From Paludibacter sp. (GTDB lineage Bacteria > Bacteroidota > Bacteroidia > Bacteroidales > Paludibacteraceae), in assembly GCA_028690665.1 (NCBI GenBank), contig JAQVAV010000012.1, forward strand, positions 1-64,000: a DNA stretch of 64,000 nucleotides, written 5' to 3'. Within the stretch, counting starts at the first letter, position 1, and each line of letters begins with the position of its first letter. Both the position numbers and the translations under genes were made by a program. Positions 27,618 to 37,120 of this stretch are shown here, one piece after another. The notes beneath the pieces are model-generated. The model made no database searches, was not told the origin of the DNA, and saw only the letters and a program-made list of their open reading frames with translations.

Positions 27618-30600
27618 CTAATATTTAATAATTTTGGCAGCCCGGCTTCCAGATTCAGAAGTCACGATTACTGTATAAAAGCCATTGGGTCGATCTGAAA
27701 TATTTATTTTCTGTTCTTCTTTTGAAATTAACTGATTATAAATGCATTTACCGGTAATATCATAAACATAAAGCACTCCGTTTTGATCAGAATCTTCCAC
27801 TGTAAATACATTTTTAAAAGGATTCGGATAGACTTTTAATCCGTTATTTTGAATTTGCTCCGAAAAAGCCGATAAATTATCAGAAAATCCCTGCAAGCCA
27901 AAACCGTATTGAAACAAAGGATCTCCAAAAACAGGAGGAACGGTTTGCTCCTCATCAATATAATTTCGAATTTGCAGTTTTTCAGCATTCGTAGCCCCCA
28001 AATCATAAGGAAGTTCCCATTTTTCAAGCATATTAGTCAAATCATCCGTACCAATTTGTTCGTCTGATTTAGGTAACTGAAAAGGCAGACGTCCAGTTGG
28101 CTGGTAATCTCCGAACAAACAAGCAGCCGTAGCTTGTCCAATACCTGTTCCACCGCGATACACAACTAAAATGGCATCAGAAATATCAACAAGAGGTGTC
28201 AGAACATAAGGTCTTGGCATAATAATAACAGTAATGGTTTTTATTCCTGCATCATGAAAGCTACGAATAACATCCAGTTGCTCATCCGGGATATTCGGAT
28301 TTTTATCATTCCATTCAGTTCCATGAGTATAAGCTTGTTCTCCAATAACAATTACCGCAACTTTAGGATCTTCAACATTATCCTGGTATACATTTATATT
28401 ATTCTGAGCAGCGCGTTCAGCTATCGCTTGTGTGTAAGTTTTAGCCTGATCGTCATCATAATAGATAGACTGCCATATTACATTCGGATCATCATTTTGA
28501 CTAGCCCAAGAAGAACGAGGTCCGGCAACAACAATCTGGTCTCCAGTATTCAATTGTAAAGGTAAAACTCCATCATTTTTAAGTAATGTAATTGATTTTT
28601 CCGCAGCATTCAGCACTATTGCATGGTGGTCTGCTTTATCGTACGTACAAGTAGGATCAGCATAAGGATTTTCAAACATTCCCAAACTAATTTTAACATC
28701 TAAAACACGCCTGCATGCCTCATTAATTCTATCTATACCAATATTCGCCACCAACTCATCAATATCAGTATTACTAGATGGAGCGCCACCCATAACATCT
28801 ATGCCAGCACCAAGGCTTTCTGTCGATTGAGCAGTATTAGCAGCCAGCCAGTCCGTTACAACAAGACCTTTAAATTTTATCCCATTTCTAAGATAATCAA
28901 TCACTTTTTTACTGGAATTAGCTCCATTCAAAGGATCCAGATAAGGGCAAGTATTATAACCAGGCATAACGGACGCAGCATTAGCATCTACAACCGCATG
29001 CCAGGGTTTCATGTGATATTTTACAGTAACAGAATCATATTGAAGAACACTTTCGCCTCCAGCTCCCTGACTAGGCCAATGCTTCACAGTAATAAGCAGA
29101 GAATGAGGGTTTAATTCCGGTCCACCCTGCATGCCACAAACCAAGGCACGAATAATAGATGCGGCATCATCCGCATTTTCTCCCGAACCTTCCTGAAAAC
29201 GAGGATAAAGCACCTTCGTATCAACCTCGGCTAATGGAGAAAGTATCCCGGTGAAACCGAAAGCTTTCTGCTCCACACGATGCATATTTCCGCATTGATA
29301 TACAATATCCATATTCCTTGTTGCGGCAAGTCCTAATTGTGTTGGATAGATTGTTTTCCAACCATGAACTTTATCTCCTAAATAAGCAATAGGAATACCC
29401 ATATTCGTCTTAGAAGCTGCATATTGAGTTTCTCGCATACCACTCTCAACCCCATAAGAGAATGCAAAACCATCCAATGGATTATCATTTCCACCATAAA
29501 AAAGTTGACAAACCTTTTCATTCGTAGTAAGTCGTTCCATGATATCATTCAAACGTGTTTCCGGACTTAAATGCCAATCTTCAAAAGGTTCAATAGTTCC
29601 GTTTTTATTCATATCACGGCATCCATTAATAATATCAATTCCATCGGTTTCCTGTTCCATATAAGGAATATATAAACCAAACTGTTTCTTGTCAGAAAAT
29701 TTTGTGCCATCCGCTGTCTCTGCAATAACATACCACTTATAAGTCCATCTATCAACTAAATCTGTTGGTACTGAAAATGATGTAGAGGTGGTTTCTCCTA
29801 TTTTAGTATAACGATCAAGTAAATTTCCTGAAGCCGACCATTCGTAATCATCACGTGTTATGTTTAAATATATTTTATAGTTTAATGCTCCATGACAGGC
29901 ATCCCATGAAAGAACTGGAATTCTGGTATCAGTTACCATGCTACTATCTGCCGGACTAATCAATAAAAAGTCAACTTGCTCTGGAGTAAGAACAGACACA
30001 ACGACATCATCATGCCCAGTAGCAAGAGAATCATCCGTCAATGTCAACCTGAATTTATAATCACCTAAATTTAAATTACTTACAGTCAATTTAGGAGTAT
30101 TGGCCCCAGATAAAGTAGCAGCCGTTGGGCCACTCATCTGGATCCATTGATAAGAGGTAATACTTCCATCAGAATCTGAACTGTTGGAACCATCAATAAT
30201 AAGAGAATTAACCGGCCAATATATGGTCTGATCAAGTCCCGCATCCGCTACGGGAGGAACATTTCCATTTGTTGGTTGCGCTGTTAATTTCACATGAATA
30301 ACCAAATTATCATAAACCGTTATACTTAAAGGAATTCCCTGTACAGTATCTGTTTCAGAACCATCTTTAAGTGCCCAAAATGTGACATCATAATTACCCC
30401 TAAAATCAAGCATACTCAAATTAAGTTGTGAGCCCACATAGCAATTCATTTGTATTTGACGACCGGTATTCTGTATAATAAATTGTGAGTTTCCATCATT
30501 ATCTTTAGGACTCACGCCTAATTTAAGGAACTGAACATAAGGCACATCAATAGTTACTGTTGCTGAAACAAGTTCTGTTGTCCCATAAACTTTAAATTCC

Positions 30601-31046
30601 CAAAATGAGTAACCATAACCGGTCGAACGAGTTATTCCCTGAAATCGAACATACCGTCCCTTGACAAGATTACTCGTGGAAACAAAATCTTCACCTCCAT
30701 CTCCAGCGGTTATATGAGCAATATCAGTGTATGAACCAAAATTCACATCATCCGATATTTGAATTTTATATTCACTGGCAAATGCATTCTCCCACTGTAT
30801 ATTGACAGAGGAGACATAGTACTCAGCTCCCAAATCAACTTGCCACCAAGCATTATCAGGATTTTCATCGGTAGCAAAATTACTACTCCAACGGGTATCT
30901 AAATTTCCGTCTACGGCATTATTAGCAACATTACCACCTTCAGTCGACGAAGCCAAACATGATTTTCCTTGGCTTAATAAATCTTGACTATAAGTCGCAA
31001 AAGAGACTAAAAAAAGAACTAAAATTAAAAAAATATACTTTTTCAT
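27618..31046 (-). CDS. multidomain secreted GH3 beta-glucosidase/exo-beta-glucanase with F5/8, PKD and T9SS domains
   Basis: An 1142-residue secreted enzyme. Signal peptide (about 1-20), discoidin/F5-8 type C domain (about 25-157, GYSFWEFKVYG at its end), a beta-rich linker (160-255), a PKD-like domain (about 263-352), a fibronectin III-like domain (about 357-458), then GH3 (about 470-1045) and a type A T9SS sorting domain (last 70 residues). In the GH3 part, VKHWPSQGAGG is the KH motif and GLVVTDWLAAN carries the proposed nucleophile D732. It probably releases glucose or short sugars from glucan ends outside the cell. It begins 10 bp after the GH81 gene, so the two form one unit. The attached modules are more than most GH3 enzymes carry. 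Confidence 0.88.
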   Translation of the reverse strand: MKKYIFLILVLFLVSFATYSQDLLSQGKSCLASSTEGGNVANNAVDGNLDTRWSSNFATDENPDNAWWQVDLGAEYYVSSVNIQWENAFASEYKIQISDDVNFGSYTDIAHITAGDGGEDFVSTSNLVKGRYVRFQGITRSTGYGYSFWEFKVYGTTELVSATVTIDVPYVQFLKLGVSPKDNDGNSQFIIQNTGRQIQMNCYVGSQLNLSMLDFRGNYDVTFWALKDGSETDTVQGIPLSITVYDNLVIHVKLTAQPTNGNVPPVADAGLDQTIYWPVNSLIIDGSNSSDSDGSITSYQWIQMSGPTAATLSGANTPKLTVSNLNLGDYKFRLTLTDDSLATGHDDVVVSVLTPEQVDFLLISPADSSMVTDTRIPVLSWDACHGALNYKIYLNITRDDYEWSASGNLLDRYTKIGETTSTSFSVPTDLVDRWTYKWYVIAETADGTKFSDKKQFGLYIPYMEQETDGIDIINGCRDMNKNGTIEPFEDWHLSPETRLNDIMERLTTNEKVCQLFYGGNDNPLDGFAFSYGVESGMRETQYAASKTNMGIPIAYLGDKVHGWKTIYPTQLGLAATRNMDIVYQCGNMHRVEQKAFGFTGILSPLAEVDTKVLYPRFQEGSGENADDAASIIRALVCGMQGGPELNPHSLLITVKHWPSQGAGGESVLQYDSVTVKYHMKPWHAVVDANAASVMPGYNTCPYLDPLNGANSSKKVIDYLRNGIKFKGLVVTDWLAANTAQSTESLGAGIDVMGGAPSSNTDIDELVANIGIDRINEACRRVLDVKISLGMFENPYADPTCTYDKADHHAIVLNAAEKSITLLKNDGVLPLQLNTGDQIVVAGPRSSWASQNDDPNVIWQSIYYDDDQAKTYTQAIAERAAQNNINVYQDNVEDPKVAVIVIGEQAYTHGTEWNDKNPNIPDEQLDVIRSFHDAGIKTITVIIMPRPYVLTPLVDISDAILVVYRGGTGIGQATAACLFGDYQPTGRLPFQLPKSDEQIGTDDLTNMLEKWELPYDLGATNAEKLQIRNYIDEEQTVPPVFGDPLFQYGFGLQGFSDNLSAFSEQIQNNGLKVYPNPFKNVFTVEDSDQNGVLYVYDITGKCIYNQLISKEEQKINISDRPNGFYTVIVTSESGSRAAKIIKY

Positions 31047-31056
31047 GTATTTGATT

Positions 31057-34000
31057 TTATTTAATAATTTTCTTTGAAAGGACTTGTTGATCAGAGATTA
31101 AAGTAAGAATGTAGCATCCGGAAGAGAGTGCACTCGTATTCAATATTACATCGTTTTTACCGGCTAAACTTCTCTCAACACATACACTTCCCGTCAAAGA
31201 CGTTACTCTCAAAATTTTAAATGTATCGTTAGGGAGCTTTATTCTTAGTTGATTATCAAAAGGATTCGGATAAACTTCCCAATTATTTAATTCGGACAAA
31301 TTCAATCCTGTTGATGGATCTTCTACAATAATTCTCACATTAGTAAAAGAACTAAGGCCTAAATTATCTGTCACTGTTAACTGAAGAATATAAAAATGAC
31401 CAGATAAAAATCCGGAAACTTTTAAAATTGGAGAATCCGAAGAAGATTGTTGGAGAGCAAGCGATGCATTTTGATCAATCTGAGTCCATTCATATTTAAC
31501 GATAGTTCCATCAGGATCGGTTGATCCACTTGCATCGAAAGTCAGTTCAGTAATATCCGATGAAATGGTACGATCAGTTCCCGGATTAGCTACCGGAGGA
31601 TAATTAGCCGGTTTCACAAGAACAACAACATCATCTGTTGCTGAAAGTCCATGACTATCAGTCACTGTCAATCTAAACTGGTAAGTTCCAAGCTCCAAAC
31701 CTGAGATTTCAGTATTGAGACTATTTTTATTGGAGAAAATGACTGCCGAATTACTATCGATTTGTGTCCATTCATATTCAGTAATGCTAGAACCGGAATA
31801 AGCTCTAGCAACTCCCTGTAGTGAAACTGTTTGAGCCAAAGTAATCACCTGATCTGAACCGGCATCAACAGTTGGACTGACATTTTGATCGGTAATGGCA
31901 AATTTGTAAGAACTCAAATTCATCCCTGTTTTATCTATAAAGATTCTCATGACATGTTCGCCTTCCATCAAAGGGACATAAGCAACAGTCGTGTCTTTAT
32001 AATTTCCCCATGAACCAGTTGCATTCAGATTAATTTGTCCAGTCTTATCAACTCCATCAAACTCTAGATGTAGAGCTCCACCTCCAGCCGAAGATATTTT
32101 CAGGCTAAAAGCGTAAACAGCTGTGGTTTCAACATTCACGGTATATTCATACCACTCTTCTGCATTTGTGTAACCTATATTTCCATCACCGTCGTTACTA
32201 TCTTCTGTTTCAACCCCTGTTCCAGAGCGCAAATTATTTCCTCCTAACATATTAATTTCATTATCATGGCAGGCAATTTCAGCACCTCCATTATCAAACT
32301 CGACAGCCAGAATTTTATCCGTAGGTATATTCCATGGACGATTAATATAGGATGTCTGTTCCTGAGACAGAACCTCAATAGCGACTACGGCTGTATCACT
32401 TTTATTGCCGTCGTTATCTGTTGCTACAGCTTTAATTTGAGTATTACCTGCAATCAAAGGTTGACATGTCACCGAATATGGAGCAATGTAATCAACGCCG
32501 ACCGATTTATTTCCAAGGAAAAATTCGACCGACTGGACTGAGTCATCTTTATCATTAGCTGTAGCCGACAAAACGACATGATCATTTAAAGCCAATTTAT
32601 CATTTTCTTTATGAGAAGTGATAGTGACAGTTGGTTTCTGAACTCCAATCATTCGGGAATTGAAATACTTCCCTGCTCCTACTTTTATCGTCTCAATCAA
32701 CTGATTATTTTTATAAACACCCACATTGACATCTTTATCTGTCGGGTTATAAAGCAAATAGGTAATCTCACCCTGAGAGTTTTTATAAACTGCACCTGAG
32801 GCAATACTGGTGTGATATTCAGGATCTGGAGCTCCATAAGTAAGTATCGCATTAGCAACATAATATTCAGTTGCCATATTCACATCCGCACTCCACTCAC
32901 CCCCTTTTGCATACAATGAATCGGTAAAAAGAGCTGCTTGTTGAGGATCGAAAGTATTCATGAGATTCAAATGATAGCCACCTAAATAAGATCCCATTCC
33001 AAGGATATTTTCAAAAGCATCTGTATTTTCAGCAAAAGGAGTTTGACCTAAAGGACCATCACCGTCTGGATCGTATGTATTTTCAGTTCGCTCTTTTATC
33101 ATCGACTTCCAGATCGATTTCATTTTTTGAGGATCTTTTCCCAGATATGAATTGTAAAAGAAATCGCAGGGAACTCCCTGAATTCCTAATACCCAACCCG
33201 GATCACCACTGAAATAGGTTGCCCACGAAACATTGTCGGTTCTTACAATACCGGCATATTCGTGGTCGTATGTATCAGGAAAATTATCATCATACATATC
33301 CATCCAATACTCATTGGCGGCAGTTGTTTCAAGTAAATAACCCATTGCACCAAGCTTAATGATTTCCGGATCGTTAAGAACTACTCCAAGTTGGTAAATT
33401 CCAAACCAGGAATGAACAGCTTCAGATGTCGACTCCTGATTATTTCCGCCACCATCTCCGGTTCCGCCAGCAAAAGAATGTCCAAAATAAGGATCGAAAG
33501 TTCTCATAAATGGTAAGTAGTCGTTTCCATCAGGATAATGTTTCCAATTACAGAAAGATTTTACGACTAGTTTAACCATATCAGCATAATCTTTCTTGAA
33601 TTCATCATCCACCATCATCAAACGAGCTGCTCCAGTAGCAAAATAGCCGTAATGAAAATGCAAATCATTAAATCCCTGAGAACCATATCCCGGAGGGAAT
33701 CCGATAAGTGCACCGTAATTAGGATATTTTGCAAAGAAATATTGTTTTGCCGAAGCTTCGGATGGGTCATAAGTCAACCAATCTTCAAGTTCTGTTTTCA
33801 AATTATTCTTCAAAGTAACGAAATTCGGATTATCAGTGGCCTTTGCCATAAGCATAACATTGGATTCTTCTCCCAGACCTTTGGCATAAGTATTTCCGTT
33901 GTAACCAGTAGAAACATCAGCTCTGGCTTGAATCAAATTACTCAAGCGAGTTTTTTGCTGATCGGACAAATTCAATGGTTCAGGTAAATATGGTGGAAGT

Positions 34001-35529
34001 CCCGTAAAATTATACTGAATAGAGAATGAGTTTCCCACAGCGGTGTGCATAAGTCCCATCACAACACGATAATCTGCTCCCGCGACAAATTCAAAACTTT
34101 TATTTGTATCACGGTAGTGATGTGGTAAAAAGCTCATTAAAGTATTTCCACCAGTTGCATCAGTATCTAAATTTTTTGTACTAAGATTGAAAGTCGTCGT
34201 AATTTTACCGTTTTCAGGCACATAATCCCACGTGTAAGTTGTATTTACTGGTCGATTTCGAGCGTATTTATCGTAAGTTTTTAGTAGACTAACCGATGGT
34301 AAATCAGATACAACAATGTATTTATTAGCAGAAGCCGGAATTTCAATTTGAAAATCTTCTCCTTTCGATTTATATATTTTACTTCCGGCAGGTAAATGTA
34401 TTCCATAAATTCGACCTGCAAATTCAAAAGCACAATCATCTATTTGTACCGGAAAATTGCTGATTACATTTCCGTTTTCATCATATACAGTTGCTGTTTC
34501 GGTAAGCTTAATAATGGGAATAATATTATTTAATTGAATCCATGTAAACGGAACGCCATGAACCAAATCGACATTCATATAACGTCCGTTGGCATCTTCA
34601 GTTCTGAATGTAAAGCCTAAATCAGTCCAATCATAAACATTCGAATTCAACGGAGCAAAATCTGTTGGGTATCCTGTTCCGGCAAATGTACTGTTAGAGA
34701 AAACAATTTCATCGCACATAATAAAACCCCAGCCCGCTATTGAATTATCAACAATTCTGATTTCGGCAGTTTGACCGACATAGTCAGAAACATCCCATGT
34801 TCTTTGTGTTAGCGTTCCACTATTTTCTCCAGTTTCAGCCAAAACACGATTTCCATTGATGTACAAACCGACGTAAGTGTCATCAATATAATTTCCTCCT
34901 CCAACACGCAATCTAATATATTTTTTATTGATGACAAATGCAGGCGAAGTCAAAGAAAGTTTTGCTTCATTTCCTTTAAACGAATTCACAAATCTCGCTC
35001 CTGTAAAACCATTTGGAGTGGGACTTTGATCAATTTCATCGAGAGAAACGGGTCCTGAGAAAGCCGGGTTTTGACCAACCGTCCAACCTTCGGGATAAAA
35101 TTCTGATTCAAAATCAGCAAAGACAACCGCCTCGTCTTCAGTTTGCAAAGTCGAAGCTCCTTTAATTTGTAGATAATCAGAGGTTAGCATACTTCCACCC
35201 TGAAAACCATTAGGAATTTCAATATTTAAACCTTCGTTGTTTGCAGACACTGCATGAGGATAAGCCCATGCGTCGCCCCCATATTGAGAGAAAACATAGT
35301 TTGTCCACCATTTATTAGTCGGTAAAGGCTTCTCGCGAGCATGCTCATCCAAATATAAATTATCCCAATTATCGTGAAACCAACGGTATGATTTAGCAAA
35401 ATACCCATCTTCGTCCCATACAGATTCTGGAGGATATTCAGCATAACTACCAGATCCAACTTGTATAGCTTGCTGGGCAAAAGGACACAAATAAAAGAGT
35501 GACAAAAAGAATGTTATAGATTTTTTCAT
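31057..35529 (-). CDS. GH81 endo-beta-1,3-glucanase, multimodular, T9SS secreted
   Basis: A 1490-residue secreted enzyme, the largest of the PUL. Signal peptide (about 1-19); GH81 starts near 65 (PLPTNKWWTNYVFSQ). At about 135-280 a jelly-roll module (FADFESEFYPEGWTVG, LRVGGGNYIDDTYVGLYING, WGFIMCDEIVFSN) of the kind attached to GH32 levanases interrupts the GH81 beta-sandwich, which resumes near 298. The active-site motifs are NDLHFHYGY (621-629, D622) and NNQESTSEAVHSW with E699 and E703. After the catalytic region come a Big_9-like Ig domain (about 1000-1085), a CBM6-like domain (about 1090-1225), two PKD domains and a type A T9SS sorting domain. It should attack long or insoluble beta-1,3-glucan. 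GH3 follows 10 bp later. Confidence 0.92.
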   Translation of the reverse strand: MKKSITFFLSLFYLCPFAQQAIQVGSGSYAEYPPESVWDEDGYFAKSYRWFHDNWDNLYLDEHAREKPLPTNKWWTNYVFSQYGGDAWAYPHAVSANNEGLNIEIPNGFQGGSMLTSDYLQIKGASTLQTEDEAVVFADFESEFYPEGWTVGQNPAFSGPVSLDEIDQSPTPNGFTGARFVNSFKGNEAKLSLTSPAFVINKKYIRLRVGGGNYIDDTYVGLYINGNRVLAETGENSGTLTQRTWDVSDYVGQTAEIRIVDNSIAGWGFIMCDEIVFSNSTFAGTGYPTDFAPLNSNVYDWTDLGFTFRTEDANGRYMNVDLVHGVPFTWIQLNNIIPIIKLTETATVYDENGNVISNFPVQIDDCAFEFAGRIYGIHLPAGSKIYKSKGEDFQIEIPASANKYIVVSDLPSVSLLKTYDKYARNRPVNTTYTWDYVPENGKITTTFNLSTKNLDTDATGGNTLMSFLPHHYRDTNKSFEFVAGADYRVVMGLMHTAVGNSFSIQYNFTGLPPYLPEPLNLSDQQKTRLSNLIQARADVSTGYNGNTYAKGLGEESNVMLMAKATDNPNFVTLKNNLKTELEDWLTYDPSEASAKQYFFAKYPNYGALIGFPPGYGSQGFNDLHFHYGYFATGAARLMMVDDEFKKDYADMVKLVVKSFCNWKHYPDGNDYLPFMRTFDPYFGHSFAGGTGDGGGNNQESTSEAVHSWFGIYQLGVVLNDPEIIKLGAMGYLLETTAANEYWMDMYDDNFPDTYDHEYAGIVRTDNVSWATYFSGDPGWVLGIQGVPCDFFYNSYLGKDPQKMKSIWKSMIKERTENTYDPDGDGPLGQTPFAENTDAFENILGMGSYLGGYHLNLMNTFDPQQAALFTDSLYAKGGEWSADVNMATEYYVANAILTYGAPDPEYHTSIASGAVYKNSQGEITYLLYNPTDKDVNVGVYKNNQLIETIKVGAGKYFNSRMIGVQKPTVTITSHKENDKLALNDHVVLSATANDKDDSVQSVEFFLGNKSVGVDYIAPYSVTCQPLIAGNTQIKAVATDNDGNKSDTAVVAIEVLSQEQTSYINRPWNIPTDKILAVEFDNGGAEIACHDNEINMLGGNNLRSGTGVETEDSNDGDGNIGYTNAEEWYEYTVNVETTAVYAFSLKISSAGGGALHLEFDGVDKTGQINLNATGSWGNYKDTTVAYVPLMEGEHVMRIFIDKTGMNLSSYKFAITDQNVSPTVDAGSDQVITLAQTVSLQGVARAYSGSSITEYEWTQIDSNSAVIFSNKNSLNTEISGLELGTYQFRLTVTDSHGLSATDDVVVLVKPANYPPVANPGTDRTISSDITELTFDASGSTDPDGTIVKYEWTQIDQNASLALQQSSSDSPILKVSGFLSGHFYILQLTVTDNLGLSSFTNVRIIVEDPSTGLNLSELNNWEVYPNPFDNQLRIKLPNDTFKILRVTSLTGSVCVERSLAGKNDVILNTSALSSGCYILTLISDQQVLSKKIIK

Positions 35530-35684
35530 TGAAAATAAATTATCTGGTTAATTTAGTATTTAAACCTATAAAGTGATTGAGAAATGAAAATATTAGACAA
35601 CACAATGGCTTGCATGATAAAAAACCATACACAAACAATCATTATTCTAATAACCGTAAAAATTTCTCTTTTCAGAAAAACCAA

Positions 35685-35715
35685 ACCTTTTCAGAACAAT
35701 AGGTTCTGAAAAGGT
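35685..35715 (-). terminator. strong terminator after discoidin gene
   Basis: A 13-bp perfect stem (ACCTTTTCAGAAC at 35685-35697 with its complement at 35703-35715) around the loop AATAG. On the minus strand it is followed by TTGGTTTTT. It ends the GH3-discoidin unit and implies that the GH81 gene has its own promoter in 35530-35684, where I see no clear TAnnTTTG box. Confidence 0.8.
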
Positions 35716-35738
35716 CGATTTAAAAAGCTAAAATTCAA

Positions 35739-37082
35739 TTATTTTATTTCAAGCTTTGAAGTCTTTTGATTTCCTTTATTATCAGTCAACCGAACAAGAT
35801 ACAACCCTTGTGAAAATGAAGTAATTTCAATATTTTTCTGATTGCTGACAGAGCGGATAAATTGTCCTTGTAAAGAGTAAAAATCAGTTTTTACAACATT
35901 ATCGGAAACAGTCAATATCTTACTTGCTGGATTTGGAAAGATTCTGAATTCAGGATAATTTGTATCTACTTGTGAAGTAGAAAGCGCAACAGTACCGAAA
36001 ATCTTAAATTCCCAAATTGAATATCCGTATGTCAAATTTCGGGATGTTCCTGTAAGTTTCACAAAACGTGCATTAACATCCAAATCATAATAACGATCAA
36101 CACGGGCTCCTTCCGGCATGTCTGTTTTATCTTCCAAAGTAGTCCAGCTATTTCCATCTATAGAAGTTTCAATCATATAATCCTTTGCATTGGCAGCCTC
36201 CCAGCTAATCAAAATATCGGTGATATGCTTCCTCTCCCCCAAGTCAATCATTATCCATTGAGGATCAACTCCTTGTTCGCTTTCCCAACGAGTACCGGCA
36301 GCATTATCAATGGCAGCATCAGCTGTTCCGGAAGATGCTGTTGCAGTACCGGTTATAGACAAATTATCATTTGTCGGCAGGACTTCTACCGTTGCTGTCG
36401 CCGAAAGTTCAGAATTAGTTGCTGTTACTGTAAACAACCCTTTTTGAGTAGAAGTAAAAAAGCCGTTTTCATCTATATTTGCACCCGTTTCATCCACGGT
36501 CCATTGAGTTTCATTTGTAAGCGTATAGTCATTGCCCAACTGGTCATAGCCCGCTACCGAGAATTGCTGTGATTCCCCCAATTGAATATTGGCAGTAGCC
36601 GGAGTAACTGCAATCCTTGTAAGTACAGGAGTAACTGCCGGATAAACTTCAAATTCCCAAATTGAATAACCGTAAGTTAAATTTCTGGCAGTGCCATTCA
36701 TTTTAATATACCGACAGTCAACATCAAGGTTTTCAATTACATCTGTACGAGTCCCTTCAGATTTATCGGTATATGAAAGCTCATTCCCATAAATTTCTCC
36801 ATCTGCCGAAAAGCTCAAAGTATAATCTTTTGCATTGGCAGCTTCCCAATAAATTTTGATTGCATTCACATTTTTGACTTCACCCAAGTCTACAACTATC
36901 CATTGCGGATCCTCAAAACCACTTTCCCAACGGGTTCCCATGTTGTTATCAACTGCAGCAGAAGCATCTCCCGAAGAGGCTGTCGCTGTCAAACCGGAAT
37001 ATTTCTGTCCATAAGTAATAACAGAAACTAAAGAAAGAGCCAATGCAAAAAGCAGGTTTCTAAAATTTGTAAAGTGTTTCAT
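35739..37082 (-). CDS. secreted protein with two discoidin (F5/8 C) domains and T9SS sorting domain
   Basis: A 447-residue non-catalytic exported protein. Signal peptide (ending VITYGQ), first F5/8 type C domain (about 27-150, ending NLTYGSIWEFEVYP-like sequence), a Big2-like domain (about 155-240: AVTPATANIQLGESQQFSVAGYDQLGNDY), second F5/8 domain (about 242-368, closely similar to the first, both with GTRWESG/E and DPQWI) and a type A T9SS sorting domain. F5/8 domains of this kind (CBM32-like) bind sugars, so it may bind glucan or anchor enzymes. It follows the GH3 gene by 38 bp in one unit, closed by a strong terminator. Confidence 0.85.
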   Translation of the reverse strand: MKHFTNFRNLLFALALSLVSVITYGQKYSGLTATASSGDASAAVDNNMGTRWESGFEDPQWIVVDLGEVKNVNAIKIYWEAANAKDYTLSFSADGEIYGNELSYTDKSEGTRTDVIENLDVDCRYIKMNGTARNLTYGYSIWEFEVYPAVTPVLTRIAVTPATANIQLGESQQFSVAGYDQLGNDYTLTNETQWTVDETGANIDENGFFTSTQKGLFTVTATNSELSATATVEVLPTNDNLSITGTATASSGTADAAIDNAAGTRWESEQGVDPQWIMIDLGERKHITDILISWEAANAKDYMIETSIDGNSWTTLEDKTDMPEGARVDRYYDLDVNARFVKLTGTSRNLTYGYSIWEFKIFGTVALSTSQVDTNYPEFRIFPNPASKILTVSDNVVKTDFYSLQGQFIRSVSNQKNIEITSFSQGLYLVRLTDNKGNQKTSKLEIK

Positions 37083-37120
37083 AATAGTATTTAATTAAAT
37101 GGTTTTATAATAATTGTCAT

